Made by a program: the position numbers and the translations under genes. The notes beneath the pieces are model-generated. The model was given only the letters and a program-made list of their open reading frames with translations. It had not been told where the DNA came from and made no database searches. Of a DNA stretch of 64,000 bases, positions 1 through 12,886 are shown piece by piece (the first letter of the stretch is position 1; each line of letters opens with the position of its first letter). The stretch is taken from contig NC_059481.1 in the NCBI RefSeq assembly GCF_018139145.2, positions 6,560,368 to 6,624,367 on the forward strand. The letters are read 5' to 3'. The DNA is from Gymnogyps californianus (taxonomy: Eukaryota; Chordata; Aves; Accipitriformes; Cathartidae).

Positions 1-1403
1 ATAGCAATTAAATCTATTGCTGTCTGATGGCCTTTGAGGTATTTGCTGTGTCTCTGGCTTAGATTTGGACAGACAAGAGGGGACTATGTGTCTTTATAAC
101 TGATGAAACCTGTACCGCAGCTAGTCTGCTTTGCCTTTGGCTTCTGCTGTTCATACAATGACTCTTGTTTTTTGAGGAAATTATTAGAGAAGCCAGGAGC
201 TCATTACCTGTAGTATAAATATCTCATGAATCTGGGCTTCTAACATTTGTGGACAATAATGCTGTAACAATTTATTATCAAGTAACTGAAAGCAAATACA
301 AAATATAAATGCTTCAGCATCACTTTTACTGTATAGTGCTTCATATCATTAAAACATGGCTAGCACCAAGTAGTTCAAATGCTCATTACCCTGTCACATC
401 TGCAAACCTTTTTAAAATTAGAAATACTATTCATTAGAAAAGACACTCCATAGCATGTCCTTATTCTTCCAATTGTTTTATCATTCATGGGAGATGACAT
501 TTACCTCCCTGAGCTTAGAAATCAAGAGATCCTCATCCAGCAGGTTTGCAAAGAGGTTCTGTGTAATTAGAGACAGGGGGGCAAGTGTTTATCAGGCAGA
601 AAAGGTATGATTAGGAAATTGTACTGAATAATTCCCAGGGATTTTTCCTAGCAACAGCCCTTCTCAGACTGCAGTCACACTTACAGAAAATAGCAGTTCT
701 AAGTTAAAAAGATCATTTTTGTGTGATACTCCCCAAAGCAAAGAGGCAACTCTTTTTAGAGGCACCTAAAAGGGAGGTACTGCTTTAGATATTGACCGCT
801 GCCCCCTGACATGTTTCACTTCTGTTAGATATTTCACAAAAATGTTCCCTGTGGTGTCAGGAATTTACAAGCTGGGCTCAGTCTAAGATGAGGTGACCCC
901 TACAGTATAAAAATTTGTGTGTGTAATGGTGAACGTGGATTGTGGTTGGACAGTAGGGAGCTAGAGTGTTTTTCCTTGGAGGAGGGCGAAGATGCCGTTC
1001 ATGTCTGTGTTGATTGCAAGGTGCTGTGCAGCAGATGCTGAGCAGGCAAGCAAGGAGGCCCTGCTCTGAAGCAGTTGCTGTTCAGAGTGAGGTGGGATGT
1101 GAACACACAAACAGAAGATGACTAAGGAAAGGCTTTTTTCTTCTACAGGCAATGGTAACATTAACACTGATAGAAGACTGTGTCGTAAGTCTGAGGGATG
1201 TGAATCTAAACCATTGCTATCAGTAAAATTAGAGCTGAACTTTGAAAGCATTGCACACATTGTTCCATCATGTTTCAACTCCCATATCCAAGAGGGCGGG
1301 TTTTTTTTCTGAGAACCTCCCATCTTAGTTCATAAAACAGATTTTCTAGCCTTATAATGGCCCTGTACTTCAGGCAAATTCTTTTAAGGGCTTGGTGAGG
1401 GTG
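1..1403. other. Intergenic DNA, no gene seen
   Basis: Unique, AT-leaning sequence downstream of KLF13 in the gene's own direction. Short open frames occur on both strands, but none shows a recognisable domain or a splice-bounded exon. No repeat is recognised until the LTR that begins at 1404. Confidence 0.6.
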
Positions 1404-1998
1404 TGTCCTGGTTTCAGCTGGGACAGAGTTAATTTTCTTCTTAGTAGCTGGTACAGTGCTGTGTTTTGGATTTAGTGTGAGAATAATGTTGATAACACTC
1501 TGATGTTTTAGTTGTTGCTAAGTAGCACTTATCTTAAGCCAAGGATTTTTCAGTCTCCCATGCTCTGCCAGCAAGCAGGTGTGCAAGAAGCTGGGAGGGA
1601 GCATGGCCAGGACAGCTGACCTGAACTAGCCAAAGGGGTATTCCATACCATAGAACATCATGCTCAGTATATAAACTGGGGGAAGCTGGCCAGGACATGC
1701 AGATCGCTGCTTGGGCATCAGTCAGCGGGTGGTGAGCAACTGCATTGTGCATCACTTGTCTTTTCTTGGGTGTTATTTCCTTTTTTTTCTTTTTTTTTGT
1801 TATATTCATTTTCATTACAATTATTATTATATATTATTATTATTATTCTTAGTTAGCAGTGTATTTTATTTTACTTTAGTTATTAAACTGTTCTTAACCC
1901 ACGAGTTTTACTTTTTTCCTCCTCCCCACCCCACTGGGAGAGGGGAGGGGGAAGCGGCTGCGTGGTGCTTAGTTGCTGGCTGGGGTTAAACCATGACA
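1404..1998 (+). mobile_element. Solo LTR of an ERVL-type avian endogenous retrovirus
   Basis: This is a 595-bp element that starts TGTCCTGG and ends CCATGACA, so it has the usual TG...CA termini. The 5-bp sequence GGGTG is repeated exactly on both sides (1399-1403 and 1999-2003), as expected for an ERVL-type target-site duplication. A TATA-like box, TATATAAA, lies at 1668-1675 and a polyadenylation signal, ATTAAA, at 1882-1887, both on the plus strand and in LTR order. The opening and closing blocks match an LTR family I know from songbird and other neoavian genomes; that family assignment is from memory. No internal gag or pol sequence is present, so it is a solo LTR left by recombination between two LTRs. 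It lies in intergenic DNA. Confidence 0.9.
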
Positions 1999-4900
1999 GG
2001 GTGCTACGTAACTTGGCTGTGATTCTTCTCTTACTGCGTAACTTCATGCACAGAACTGGGCAGAGCCTGTGTCAGTTGTTCTTGAGGTCCCAGCCAGCCC
2101 CTCCCAAAGCCAGATCACAACACGCAGAGAAGCTGGGAGCCTCAGCACAGATGAGAGCTATACATAAACATAGCCAGAGTACAGCTGCGTTTTGAAGCTG
2201 GGCATTCAGCTGTGCCTTCACTCCTCTTTAATAACAGTTAAGTGGTGAAGTGCTGTCCTCTTGAAACGCTTCCCCTCTCTTAGCAAACACCATGTAACAT
2301 ACAATTTGTACAGTGACTTGTAGCATATTTTTACTCCTGAAATGTAACTCTTCCTTTCTAGTCCTCCTTAATGATAGTGATTTTGTGGAGAATACCAAAT
2401 TTTCCATTCTTGGACTTAAAGCTTCATTTTTTCCTTATTTCCTTCGGCATTAATTACCCCTCCTAAAAATAGACAGGTGGAGTCCAAAAATATCCAGTGG
2501 AGCCTTAATGGAAGGTTTCTTATAGGGAAGCCAACAGCCAGGCCTGATTTATTCACCCAGTCTTGTTGTTTGCGCAGTCCCACCCTCCACAAGGTTCCTG
2601 TTTCCTGGGCTTGCCTCTTGTTCACTCACCCGAGTTATTCAGTAGAGCGCTTGCAAGGGCACGTTAAGGGGAAACCATACCTTACCCAGTCTTCAGGGAA
2701 AGGTGCAAAAGCTGGGCAGTGCTGTGGCTGCTTTCAAACCCTCAGCCTTTGAGAGTGACTCCTCTCCTGCAGGGAGGAAGGTGGACGTAGGTCATTTCTT
2801 TATAGGGATCTGCCAACCTGCGCTGCCTTCTGCAGCCAGCCCACGCCTGCTGCCCGGGAGCGCGGGCGTCTCCCTTGGCCCCGGCCCTGCGAGCTGGGGG
2901 CAGGGCTCGCTGCTGCGGCAGAGGAGGGATTGGCAATCCTGAACAAAACTTTCTTCTTCCTTCTTCCTGTCAAGTCATCCTGTTCCTCCCAGCGGGCTGC
3001 AAACGGCAGTTTGCACGGCAGCCTCAGAGTGGGAAAGTTTGGGATTTGTTTTCCGACTTCCAAAGTCAACAAGAAGGTTGCATGTTAAACCAAACCTGTA
3101 AGGCCTTGCAACTTCATGGGACCTTATTGTCTGTATTAACAAAGGGTTTGAGATAGTTCTTAGCACGGTAACAGAGGCTAAAGGAAGAAACAGAGAAAAA
3201 GGACTTGTCTCGGGTCTGATCAGGGGTGATTCCGCATTTTGGTGTAGGAAGTCTTGATACAGCCTGGGTTTGGGACCAGCCACTTCTGGGGGTGCCCATC
3301 TCATTACTCCCCTCTGGGAAGATCATAGTTGTGATGTTGATTTTTAGATGTATGTGAGCTTCCGAATGTGGCATTTTGAGAGAGAGTCCCAAACTGACAT
3401 CTTTTTTTGCAGAGCGTGGGGCATGAGGCTTGAGAGAAAAATCACAGGGTCTTTGAAGTGTAAAGCTTTGAAGTTTAAAAAAGCTAGCAAATTCCTGTTG
3501 CAGTTCACTGTCTGTGGAAAATCTGGAAGGTAAGGCTTTTAACCAAAGAGACTGGATAACATATTTAAAAGTAACAGACTGGGGAAGTGTGGCTTTCATG
3601 TTTTAACTGTTTATGCACTGGTGGAGAAGGTGAACTTGATTCAAAAAATGTGTACCAAACAACATTGTTGGTCTGTGCCTTGTTTCTCTTCTACTCAGAG
3701 GCTTTGAGTGCGTTCAGATCACTGACGTAAAATGCGTGTGTGGTGGAAGGGGGAGGGAGGAATTTCTCGCTTCCCGTTGCTATTGTGTTTTGTTATGTTT
3801 TGTGCCTGTTCAGTTTGTCTCCAGGATCAGAGAAATGACTCAGAAAGTTATTTCCACAATAGGAGAGCATGGGAAAACACAAACATTGGTCTCTTAAAGA
3901 CACACAGTCCTTTTTATTACACACTGACATGCCTTACCTTCTAGTCTGTTGGAAATGCTACCACATGAGCTATCTAACTCCTTTCTCTAGACCCCCTTTT
4001 GGATTTTGCACCTTAGGCCTTTCTTTTCTCTAGAAAATGACATAAAATTGCCCTACCCTATACTCCTTTCTCATTTTTCTACACTTATCTTCCCCCTCTT
4101 TACCTTACCTTCCCCATTTATTGCACCTTTCATCTCCGTTTCCCACATTTTTTCATCTCATTCCTCTTACTATGCTGCCATACACCTGAAACTCTCTCTA
4201 ACCAGGACCATCTCTCTTGTCCTTCAACCGGGCCTTTTTTCTCCATGGTGTTCTCTCATCCACCCACTTGGCATACTGCACCTTCCCTCTGGGAGACGTC
4301 CCAGTTGTACCAGGTAGGCCTTGGGAAGAACACTTGGGCTAGCTGAACAAGCCAGCTTGGGCAGTGTAAGCCTTTGCGACCCTTTGGAGTGTACCTTATA
4401 AGTACTAGTGCAGCAGGCTCAGAGCTGCTGTGATGTGCTCAGGCAGGCATGTTTATCCAGTGACGCAGAGAAGAAACGTCAGTTCAGCAGAGACCTGCCA
4501 GCAACAGTGTCTCAGAGATTCTCTTAGCCCAGCCCCTGATGCCAGCCCCTCTTTTCCTGTTAAACATTTGTTCCAGCCAGTGGGAGCCAAAGATTAAATC
4601 TAACTCCTGCCAGTGCCAACCAGGTAAGACAGGTTGATCCTTTATTTACAATTATGATGAGGCAGCAATTACACTCTAGAGCTGTTTTCTCTTGGCGAGG
4701 TAGAGTTATTACCAAGCTCGGTGTTTAGGTTTTGTTAGCAGACTGTTGGGGCCTATTCTTGCCTAAAACCCCACTCAGGTTTTCTCAGATCTCTTTTCCT
4801 CATTTTCTTTGTTTTCTCCAGACTTGTTTAATGCAATCTGTTCTCTGAGTTGCCCAAAGCACAAATGTGGCTCCCAAAGCCAGTGTTCATTCATGCTTCC

Positions 4901-7035
4901 CTCTTCCCCTCTTGCTGCTCAGCTGTCTGGGCCTCCAGACTCCCCTCCCTTGTCTGATCCATAGACTGAGAAATCTTAAAATAATCCCTCCCTCTCTCTT
5001 TATACTCTTACCTGTGCCAGCAACTCATTGTAGCTAGCTAGACATGTGTGCTTGCCTGCTTGAATTACTATTTGACTTAGCTCCCTCCTCTACTGCTCTT
5101 AGAAAAGATGATGCGGTCTCTGGTCATCTTTGGAGATGCTGCCTAGCTTGTTCGCTCTGAAATTCTTTAGGAAGCCCCATGCATATTCTAGTGTCGTATG
5201 AGCCTTTCTGGTGAGCTGCTAGAAACACTCGGCTTAGTCTCATTGTCCTCACTTCTTTTTTATTTCAATCTCCATCTTCTCTTGCTTTTCTCTCTGTTGC
5301 TGTTGACTGTGTATTTATATTTATGTCACTTTAATCTCTTGCAGTCAACCAGCAAAGCATGCCATGGGTGTGGTTCCTTGAAAAGCTGGGGCAATGAACC
5401 TTAAGGCAGACTACTTTGAAGCCAGAAATGATACACAGGAAAATCCCATCCTAATTCTAGCAGTATTACCACTTCTCTTCTGAACTGATGGACTACTGCC
5501 AAGTCTATGAACATTTCATGGCAAATGCTGAGTCACAGGCAAGACAGAAACCCATACATTTAGCAACCCGAGAGGAGAAGTTTCTTTTGCAGGTGAGAAT
5601 GTGTTAACATACACGTTTCAGAGTGTGGGTGTCTGGGTGGGGAGGCACATAACATTACAGTACCAAGGCAACAACTCCATACTTAAACTGAAAAGGCATA
5701 TCCTTTTAGAAGGATTTGTTTCTCTTTTCATTCTTCTGGAAAGTTTAGAAAACAATCTTTGACTGCTCTTCTGTTATCAAACATGAGGCGGATCCTTCAT
5801 GTAGGAAGACTTCAGAAATGCTACTCTTCAGGGCCTATTTTCACAAACAGTGCCTAGAAGTGTTGTGTAACCTGCATTTTCAAGAAACTTCAGACTCGTT
5901 CCTTCACAGAAAAGAGGACCAAGAGTCTGTATCAACTTTCCCCAGCATCAGTAAAAAAAGACCCCTCACCACCTTCCCCGCTAGTACAAACAGTGAATTC
6001 ACATAGAGCGAGTGGCTGAAAAATCAGGTAGCGGCAGAGATTAGACATGTCACACCCTTTCCATAGGAACAAACTAGCAAAAAGCAACTGGACTGCTAAA
6101 GCAGCTGCCTAGCCTGTCTGTTCAAGGGCGAAAATTAAACTAAGAATTGTGAATGGGGTGAGAGGACATCTTGAGGAAGCATTAAGGGAAAGACTGCCAG
6201 GGGTAGAGTGATGTTAGTTACTTCAGTGGATCTGAAATGGAAGAAGTTCAACAGACAGATTGATACACAAGGTCTGCAAGGGAACTTCAACTCACTCGGT
6301 ATTAGATGGTTTACCAGGATTTTTGCCTGAGGACTCTCACAAGCTGAATGCTTCAGAGAGTCCTCTGCCTGGGATTTCCCAGTTGTAACACAGACATTGA
6401 GAATAAGCAGTGAGAGGCCACATCATGCTAATGTTAGTAGAAAAGAATGAAACAAACCTGTGGTTTTCTGCGGGACAGAAGCATTTGGTCTTCTGTTCAG
6501 TGAGGGTTCATTAATAAAGAGTTAGGGCTATCCACCACATGCGCAAAGAGTATGTTATTCTCAGGTAACGAGCCCTTAAATACTGCATTAACATAGTTAA
6601 GCATTTATGTGATTTAGCTAGTTCCTCTGTGTAAGTTATAAAATAGCAGTTGATCATAGACACATACAGATGTACAAGCTAACTGGCGCATGCTCAGAGA
6701 TAATGAATAGCACTGACAGTTCAACACTGTAATGAATACATGGGGAAGCCTGCTATTAAAGATAATGGCTCTCCAAGTTACTTTCTCTGAACAGTTTTCA
6801 TGACCCCTCACAAGAAAATGTACTAATTTTAAAGTAATTGCCACAATTGCCCCTATCTTAGTAAGGGTATTTTAGCTTTCATCTTTCAACAGTAGTCCAC
6901 TGTTTTAAATTATTTTTGCAATCAGTTTTAATGTTCTATAGACAGATATTCATTATAGGGCACAAAATTGTTTTCCTGGGGGTGTGGTGTTACTTTCAAA
7001 GGAGGATAAAGGCATACGTCTGCCATTGCCTCATG
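1999..7035. other. Intergenic DNA downstream of KLF13
   Basis: No supported gene. A short CpG-dense patch lies at about 2818-2935, and a pyrimidine-rich stretch at about 4010-4160. The longest ATG-started frame is on the minus strand at 3114-3599 (161 codons); it has no recognisable domain and is treated as chance. The rest looks unique and unremarkable. Confidence 0.55.
2818..2935. other. Short CpG-dense patch
   Basis: About ten CpG dinucleotides fall within roughly 115 bp of GC-rich sequence, inside an otherwise AT-leaning and CpG-poor region. It is too short for a classical CpG island. It could be a small regulatory element or the 5' end of an unannotated transcript. The sequence shows only the composition. 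Confidence 0.35.
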
Positions 7036-7130
7036 TCTTTGAGAAAGTCGCTCAAATCTCTTGTGTTTCAATTTCCTCATCTTTAAAATTAGGAAGGAAA
7101 ATTTCAGGGTGCTGTGAGATTAAATTACTA
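7036..7130 (+). mobile_element. Ancient MIR-like SINE fragment
   Basis: The segment follows the 3' half of the MIR consensus in order. It has a degraded leucine/aspartate-rich 'GGGCAAGTCACTTAAC'-like block, then TTTCCTCATCTTTAAAAT, then GTGCTGTGAGATTAAAT. Spacing between blocks agrees with the MIR core and 3' region. Divergence is high, as expected for an insertion older than birds. It lies just beyond the inferred 3' end of KLF13. The match is from remembered consensus, not a search. Confidence 0.65.
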
Positions 7131-7604
7131 CTGTTTTGACAGGACATTGCCACTTGCAGAGATGATATCAGAAATTTGCAAAGAACTGGGCTTTGAAAGA
7201 AAGGAGGATTGACTCTCTGACCTTTAAGTCATGCGTACTAATCCCATAACCGTATTGTAAAGAAAAACACAGTATATACCAGCTTTGAGAAAGGAATTTC
7301 ACTATGCAACTATAAAATACTTAAAGCAGAGGAGAGTACAAAACAAACATCACAGAAACTTTCTCTCGATGATTAAAACACCACCCCATTTTAAACAATA
7401 GCACCGGGTGAAATTTAAACAAAGATATCAAACAAGATATCAAGCCTCAAACGAACAGCAGAAATATTAACAATTGATGCTTTTTAACTGATACATAGAG
7501 AACGAAATTAAGAGAAAACCAATATTTCATAGTTATAAGTTTTATTTTGGAAAATATAAACGTCACTAACCATGCATACAAGTTAAGACGATATTTTACA
7601 GTTG

Positions 7605-10600
7605 TTAATTTTCTTCCTTTTTCTTTTTTTATTGTTGTTGCATAGGACATTATCACAATATATAATCTAGGCAGTACAAAATACATAAAAAGTTACAGCA
7701 GAGCAAGAATAGATGAACATGTAACTGTACAACTGTAATACTTCAATGTAGTGATTTAAAGAGTTGAAAAGTGACTCATGGAAGCATTCACGTGCTGCTG
7801 ATAGAACTGTACAAGTAAAGATGACACCGGTAACATTATAGTTCACCAAAGCTGGAAGTATATATGTAAACACGTGCACACTTACTGGCACACATATTCT
7901 CTGTCACCCACACAGGCACGCGCTTGTGGAAAAGCACATGCGCGCGCACACACACATCCCCCAGAATGCATATATATACACAAGTAACTGCAGCGGTAAC
8001 CAGAGATGAAACTCAACCACAAATCTCAAAAAACAGGTTCAAACTTTCCACATGCAATGGCGTTTGGATCTAGGATTTTCGTTCAGACCCATCACTAGTT
8101 ATAATGAAAGGGATACCTATTTCTGCTCTGTAGACATCCCCTCATTATTTGGTGTTTATTATATACACACTGCTGTGTATTTATGTATACACACATGTAC
8201 TATACAATATACACATACAGACGTATTTATATATATGTGCATATGCTTATATAAATCCATATATATAAATATTTATATATATATAAAAAACCTATACCAG
8301 TGGATGGGCTTTTGCATTCTATATTCTGGCTTATGGGGTAAACAAGTAAGATTCGGTTATTTTCTTCTGCCTAAGGCTATAGCTTTATCCCCAAAAGAGT
8401 TGAAAATACAGACGTTCATCATACCATTCACTGACATAGACTATATGTTAGCACCGAATGCACAAACAGATGGTGTGATGGAGTAAAAGAGCACCTGAAA
8501 GTCAGTTTGTAGGAATCACCTGGTGAAATCAATAAATCAAATGGCAATGAAAGGGCAAGTGTTAAGTATGCAGAGTTCATTTTCCTTATTCTTTCTTCAC
8601 AAACCATGTTTCCCAAAACAACAATGCACTTCACACAGTACAAATTCTAGAACTCATGGCAAAGAACTGGAGAAAAGCAGTTATGAATGTGAATAGCTAG
8701 AAACGGGTAAGCCCACACAGCCTTTTACTGCCTGGCTGCATGAAACACGGAAAGTGCTGAACGTCTGGATAGAAGGTAATGAGGTTTTAAAGGTGCACAG
8801 AGGCTCTCATAGCTAAAAGTTATTGCAAGGGTTAATGCAATAAAGAGGGTAGGATACATACAGGAATTAGGTGTCACCATCAAAGAGAGGCTTCTGATGA
8901 CTTGTTATAAATATATACCTTTGCAGTTATGTAATGTAAACAGATACTATGCATATATTATAAAAGCAAGGAACAACTAATTTGCAGATATAAACAATTC
9001 TCAGCATAAAATCTAGCTGCCAGGAGTTTACCAGGACTGCTTTCTAAGAAGTAGGATGAAAACTGAATTCATGTGGCCATTAATGCACTTTAGGCCTTTG
9101 CACAGGATGAGGTTAATGGAAGGGGGGAATGAGTTTCTAAGAGCATCTTTAGTTTCAGTTGAGCGGTGGTAGTGAAGTGATGATATTAACTTGCACCCGC
9201 TTCCTATAGCAAGGCAGTTAAGCTCAGCTCTTAGAGAGGAAGCTAGAATCATGGCTGGAGAAAAACAAACAAACTTTCAGGGCTTTCTTAATAATAATAA
9301 ACCTGTTGTTACATTCTGAAATTAAAAGAAAAAAAACATTAGGGTAATTTTGTAGTTTGTGGGGATTCACCTCAACAGATTGCATGGGGAAAGGAGGAGG
9401 CAGAAGGAGAGATGCAGGCTCCTCCAAATGGAGGACTGTGAAGAAATCTGCACCTTGCCAGAGCAGTACTTCCTGAGTGTGCAATGTTTGTTGCTATGCC
9501 AGGAGACTGTTTTAGGTTATACCGCTGGATGAAACAACAAAAGAGTAAAAATCCGAGGTTAGTTTGGCTAAGCACCCAGATTTCAAAACATAATTTGAGC
9601 AGTTCAGACTTCTCATATCTGCAAAACTCAGGAGGAACCATCATGAGAATAGTCTTATGACCTTGCTGGTGCTTCTGCTTCTTTTCTAGCATCTAGCAGA
9701 TGCTAGAAAACCCCAAACACTCTCTTTCCATATGAAAATATTAAGAGAAGTTTTGTTCACATTCAGTTTTGGAAACTACTAGTGGTTTGGAATTCATCAT
9801 TTTATCCTAAAGCTACCAGGTATTAAACATTTAATGGCGATATTTGAAACTCTAGCTAGGATTTTAAAACATAGTAATTTGACTGTCAGCCTAACACACT
9901 CTGAGGTATTTACAGCTAAGATGTAAAAAAAGTTTTAACGACAAATTTCAGAGAATTTCCTGAAAGTGTAGCTATGTTGGCTATATATAGTCTCATAGCC
10001 TTCTCATTAGATGAACTGGCTGAACTGGAAATTCGACTTTGAACCAATTTTTTTTTTCCCTGCTTAAACTTGGAGAATTATTAGTAATATCTATGACGAA
10101 GATACATAAAATGCTTAGTTTACTGTTTGAGTTAAAGATTACATAGTTCTTGTGTCACTCAGAATAGGTTGTCCCATAATCTTTGTATCCCGTAATCGCA
10201 GTACTAATAAAACCTGGTGTGAATATTCTTTCTCCAGGCTATTAAAACAACTTGTTTGTAATGCACCTCCTGATTCATGCTGAATTATTATGCCCTAAAT
10301 AAATGGACTGGAGTAGTTCCTCCTTTGCTAAAGATTAAATGATGCCCTTGTTGGAAAAGATGATTTTACAACAAACTGAACTTAGAACATGAAGCCTATG
10401 ATTTTTGCTGATACTTAGTTCTCCTTTTGATTTTGTTGGTTTTTTTTCCCCTCTCATATCCCTCTATTAAGGTATAATGATAATGAAATGTGTTTATGAC
10501 TTGTTTCAAAGTATGTGCACAAGACACAGCTGACCAGTAGAATTCCTTTAGCTAGATATCTTAAATGCCTCTTTACTAACTACAGCACAAGAGCACTTTT

Positions 10601-12886
10601 TGCAGTCACAGAAATGATTGGAATGTGAATTCCTGTTACCTGAATTGTATCAAGTTGTTAAAATTGTGTATCTCAGGAGATGAGATTTAAAAAGAAAAAA
10701 AGAAGAGGAAATCTATGGAGGCAAACAGACTTGGCTTTCCCCTAACTCTCAGTGGTTAGGCAACTCGTCACACAAACTCAACATTTGTCGTCTTGCAAAA
10801 AAACCTTATGATGTTCTTTCATTTTCTGTGCAATGAAACAGTAGAATTGTGCCTCACATGACTTCCAATTCAAAAGGGGAAAATTGTGATTTTATAGAGG
10901 TGAAATCTGAAGCAAATGAACATGAAAAAAATACTGAAATATCTGCACATTGAACTGTCTTTAAGTATTTATCCATACAACTAATAGAATGTGTAGTATT
11001 AGGAATAATGTAAATATTATGGAAGTACCTATGAAACTACTTGGAAATCTATATTAGCCTCTCACAGTTAATATACAGTACAATAAAAACTTGCAAAATT
11101 GGATCAATGCAAAGCAGCAAGTAAGATACAGGTTCATTTGGAATCTGGAGGCATTCACTTGATATCAAACAGCAGGTTTGGTGTAGAGAGTTTCTTTTCA
11201 CCATGCTACACTTAACTGCATTTATACCCTACAGTAAAAACAAGGATACCCCAAAAATTCCAGAATCAAAAGGACCTGAATTTATAATATGCACCATCAG
11301 ACCCAGCCAAACCAAGGAAAGTGTATTTGCTGCCACGGAGGTCTCCAGTACATCACAATGCTCCTGGTCTTTTGCTAGATTTTCTACCTTATAAAACATA
11401 ACAATCTACCTCCTAGTGCTCTATCTAGTGTCAAATATTTGAAAGTTATTGAAAACTAGCCAAGATTCCCTTTTTTTTATTAAGCAGTTATTCAGAAATG
11501 AGAGCACCTTACTTTATGCTGCTATGTGTATGTTGGAGAAACTTCTAGTAGTGCTGAGCTAAAATGTCATTTTATTTTAAAACTTAAAAATGCATATTTT
11601 ATTTTTCCAGTCAGAAGATATCTTATGATTTTTGCTTCCTTTTATCAGTAACCACGATTGTGATGCAACAGGACACAGAAACTATGTCTTAACCAATTTG
11701 TCTTGCTAAGATACAGCTGTACAGTAGGTAAGTACCTTGATAAAAGTTTTGGTGGGCATTGGTTCAGCTATGCTATTTCCATAGTTCATTTAAAAAAAAA
11801 AAAAAAAGGAAAAAAGAATAAAGAAAATTGTTCAAGTTAGTGTGGTGTGATTTGAATATTCTGTTGGTCCCATACTGAACAGGCAGTGCAGAGAGCTTAA
11901 CAACTTGGAGAGTGATGACAGAATGCCTCCGAGATTCCATGCCACCTTGCAATAAAATGTTACCCAGTGTAAATATGTTTCCTTGTGATTTAGGTTATTT
12001 ACTTAAGGCATCTTCTTTAGAATTTTTTCTCAGAATTTTATCTAGCATGAAACAAACAAACAAACAAGTTTATCAACCTCACAGAGATTTTTGCAATAGG
12101 AAGTTGGTTTTGGAGCATCTTCAGCATGAAGTGAAAAGACGGCTTGCTACCAAAAGCAGAGGGCAGCTTGAAGAAAGACAAGACTCCTGTTTGGACACTC
12201 CCCAATGTAGGTATATAATCAGGAAAACAAACAATGGAAGAGTCTGGTACTACATTCCAGTACTGGTTTGGTTTTTGTATTGTTTGTTTGTTTTTTATTT
12301 TTTCCCCAGTGTGTGAAAGAGCCTAACAAAAAGCTTCTGAGTGCAAATATATTTACAGAGTAAGGCTGCGGTTAGGGTGTGTCTTCATTGTAATTATTGT
12401 GTAACATAAATATCCATCCCTGAGAAAGGAGAAGGGGGACACAATCCAACACAGTTGATTTGTAAGTGTATGTATGCTCATGTTGTGCAATCCGGTCTTA
12501 CAAAACTACTTTGACACCTGAGGTGAATTCAGTGGGGTTTTTTTCTTTTTTTAGATTTTCTCATTTTCTTATAAAGAATAATCAAGAGGATCTGTAAATG
12601 GTTGCAAAATGTATGAAATATTGAGACAGCAGGAGTCACTAAGTGTAACATGTAAGTCTGTCTGTCCATGAGGTTAGAATAGCCACTTGTGTGGTTGGGT
12701 AAAGAAAATTTGACTAGAAATTGCAGTGGCAGGCAGCTATTTACTGGTTTTTAAAAAAAAAAAAAAACAAACGGGGGGTGAGGAACTGAGGAGGGGAAGC
12801 GACAGAGTTTTTTAAATGTGTGCAACACAAACAAAACTCCACGTTAGGTATTAGAGGCAAAGTGCTGACATCCAGTGCAGGTAGGT
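7605..12886 (-). other. KLF13: KLF13 3' UTR (inferred extent about 5.3 kb)
   Basis: The region follows the stop codon of exon 2 with no splice-bounded coding sequence, and mammalian KLF13 transcripts are also known for long 3' UTRs. The distal end is placed below the AATAAA at 7628-7633 (minus strand). Other AATAAA motifs that could give shorter forms lie at 8155-8160, 11476-11481, 11571-11576, 11598-11603 and 12294-12299. Three Pumilio-type sites (UGUANAUA in the mRNA) occur at 12350-12357, 9907-9914 and 7973-7980. A block at about 7930-8290 is very AU-rich and then GU-alternating in the mRNA sense. Extent is inferred; only the motifs are seen. Confidence 0.55.
7628..7633 (-). terminator. 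KLF13: Probable distal KLF13 polyadenylation signal
   Basis: The minus strand reads AATAAA here, in the context AACAACAATAAAAAAAG. It is preceded on the mRNA side by an AU-rich stretch typical of mRNA ends. The cleavage site would fall near 7600-7618. A second AATAAA at 7541-7546 is the main alternative. Confidence 0.45.

Noticed and set aside
3114..3599. 161-codon ATG-started frame on the minus strand
   Set aside because: No domain, no codon pattern, no flanking splice logic and no promoter evidence; length is within chance for 64 kb.
8052..8486. 144-codon plus-strand frame
   Set aside because: Runs through the AT-rich simple-repeat block and is Tyr/Ile-rich as a result; it is not protein-like.
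11912..12316. 134-codon plus-strand frame antisense to the KLF13 3' UTR
   Set aside because: No similarity or domain, ends in a T-rich tract, and no promoter is visible; treated as chance.
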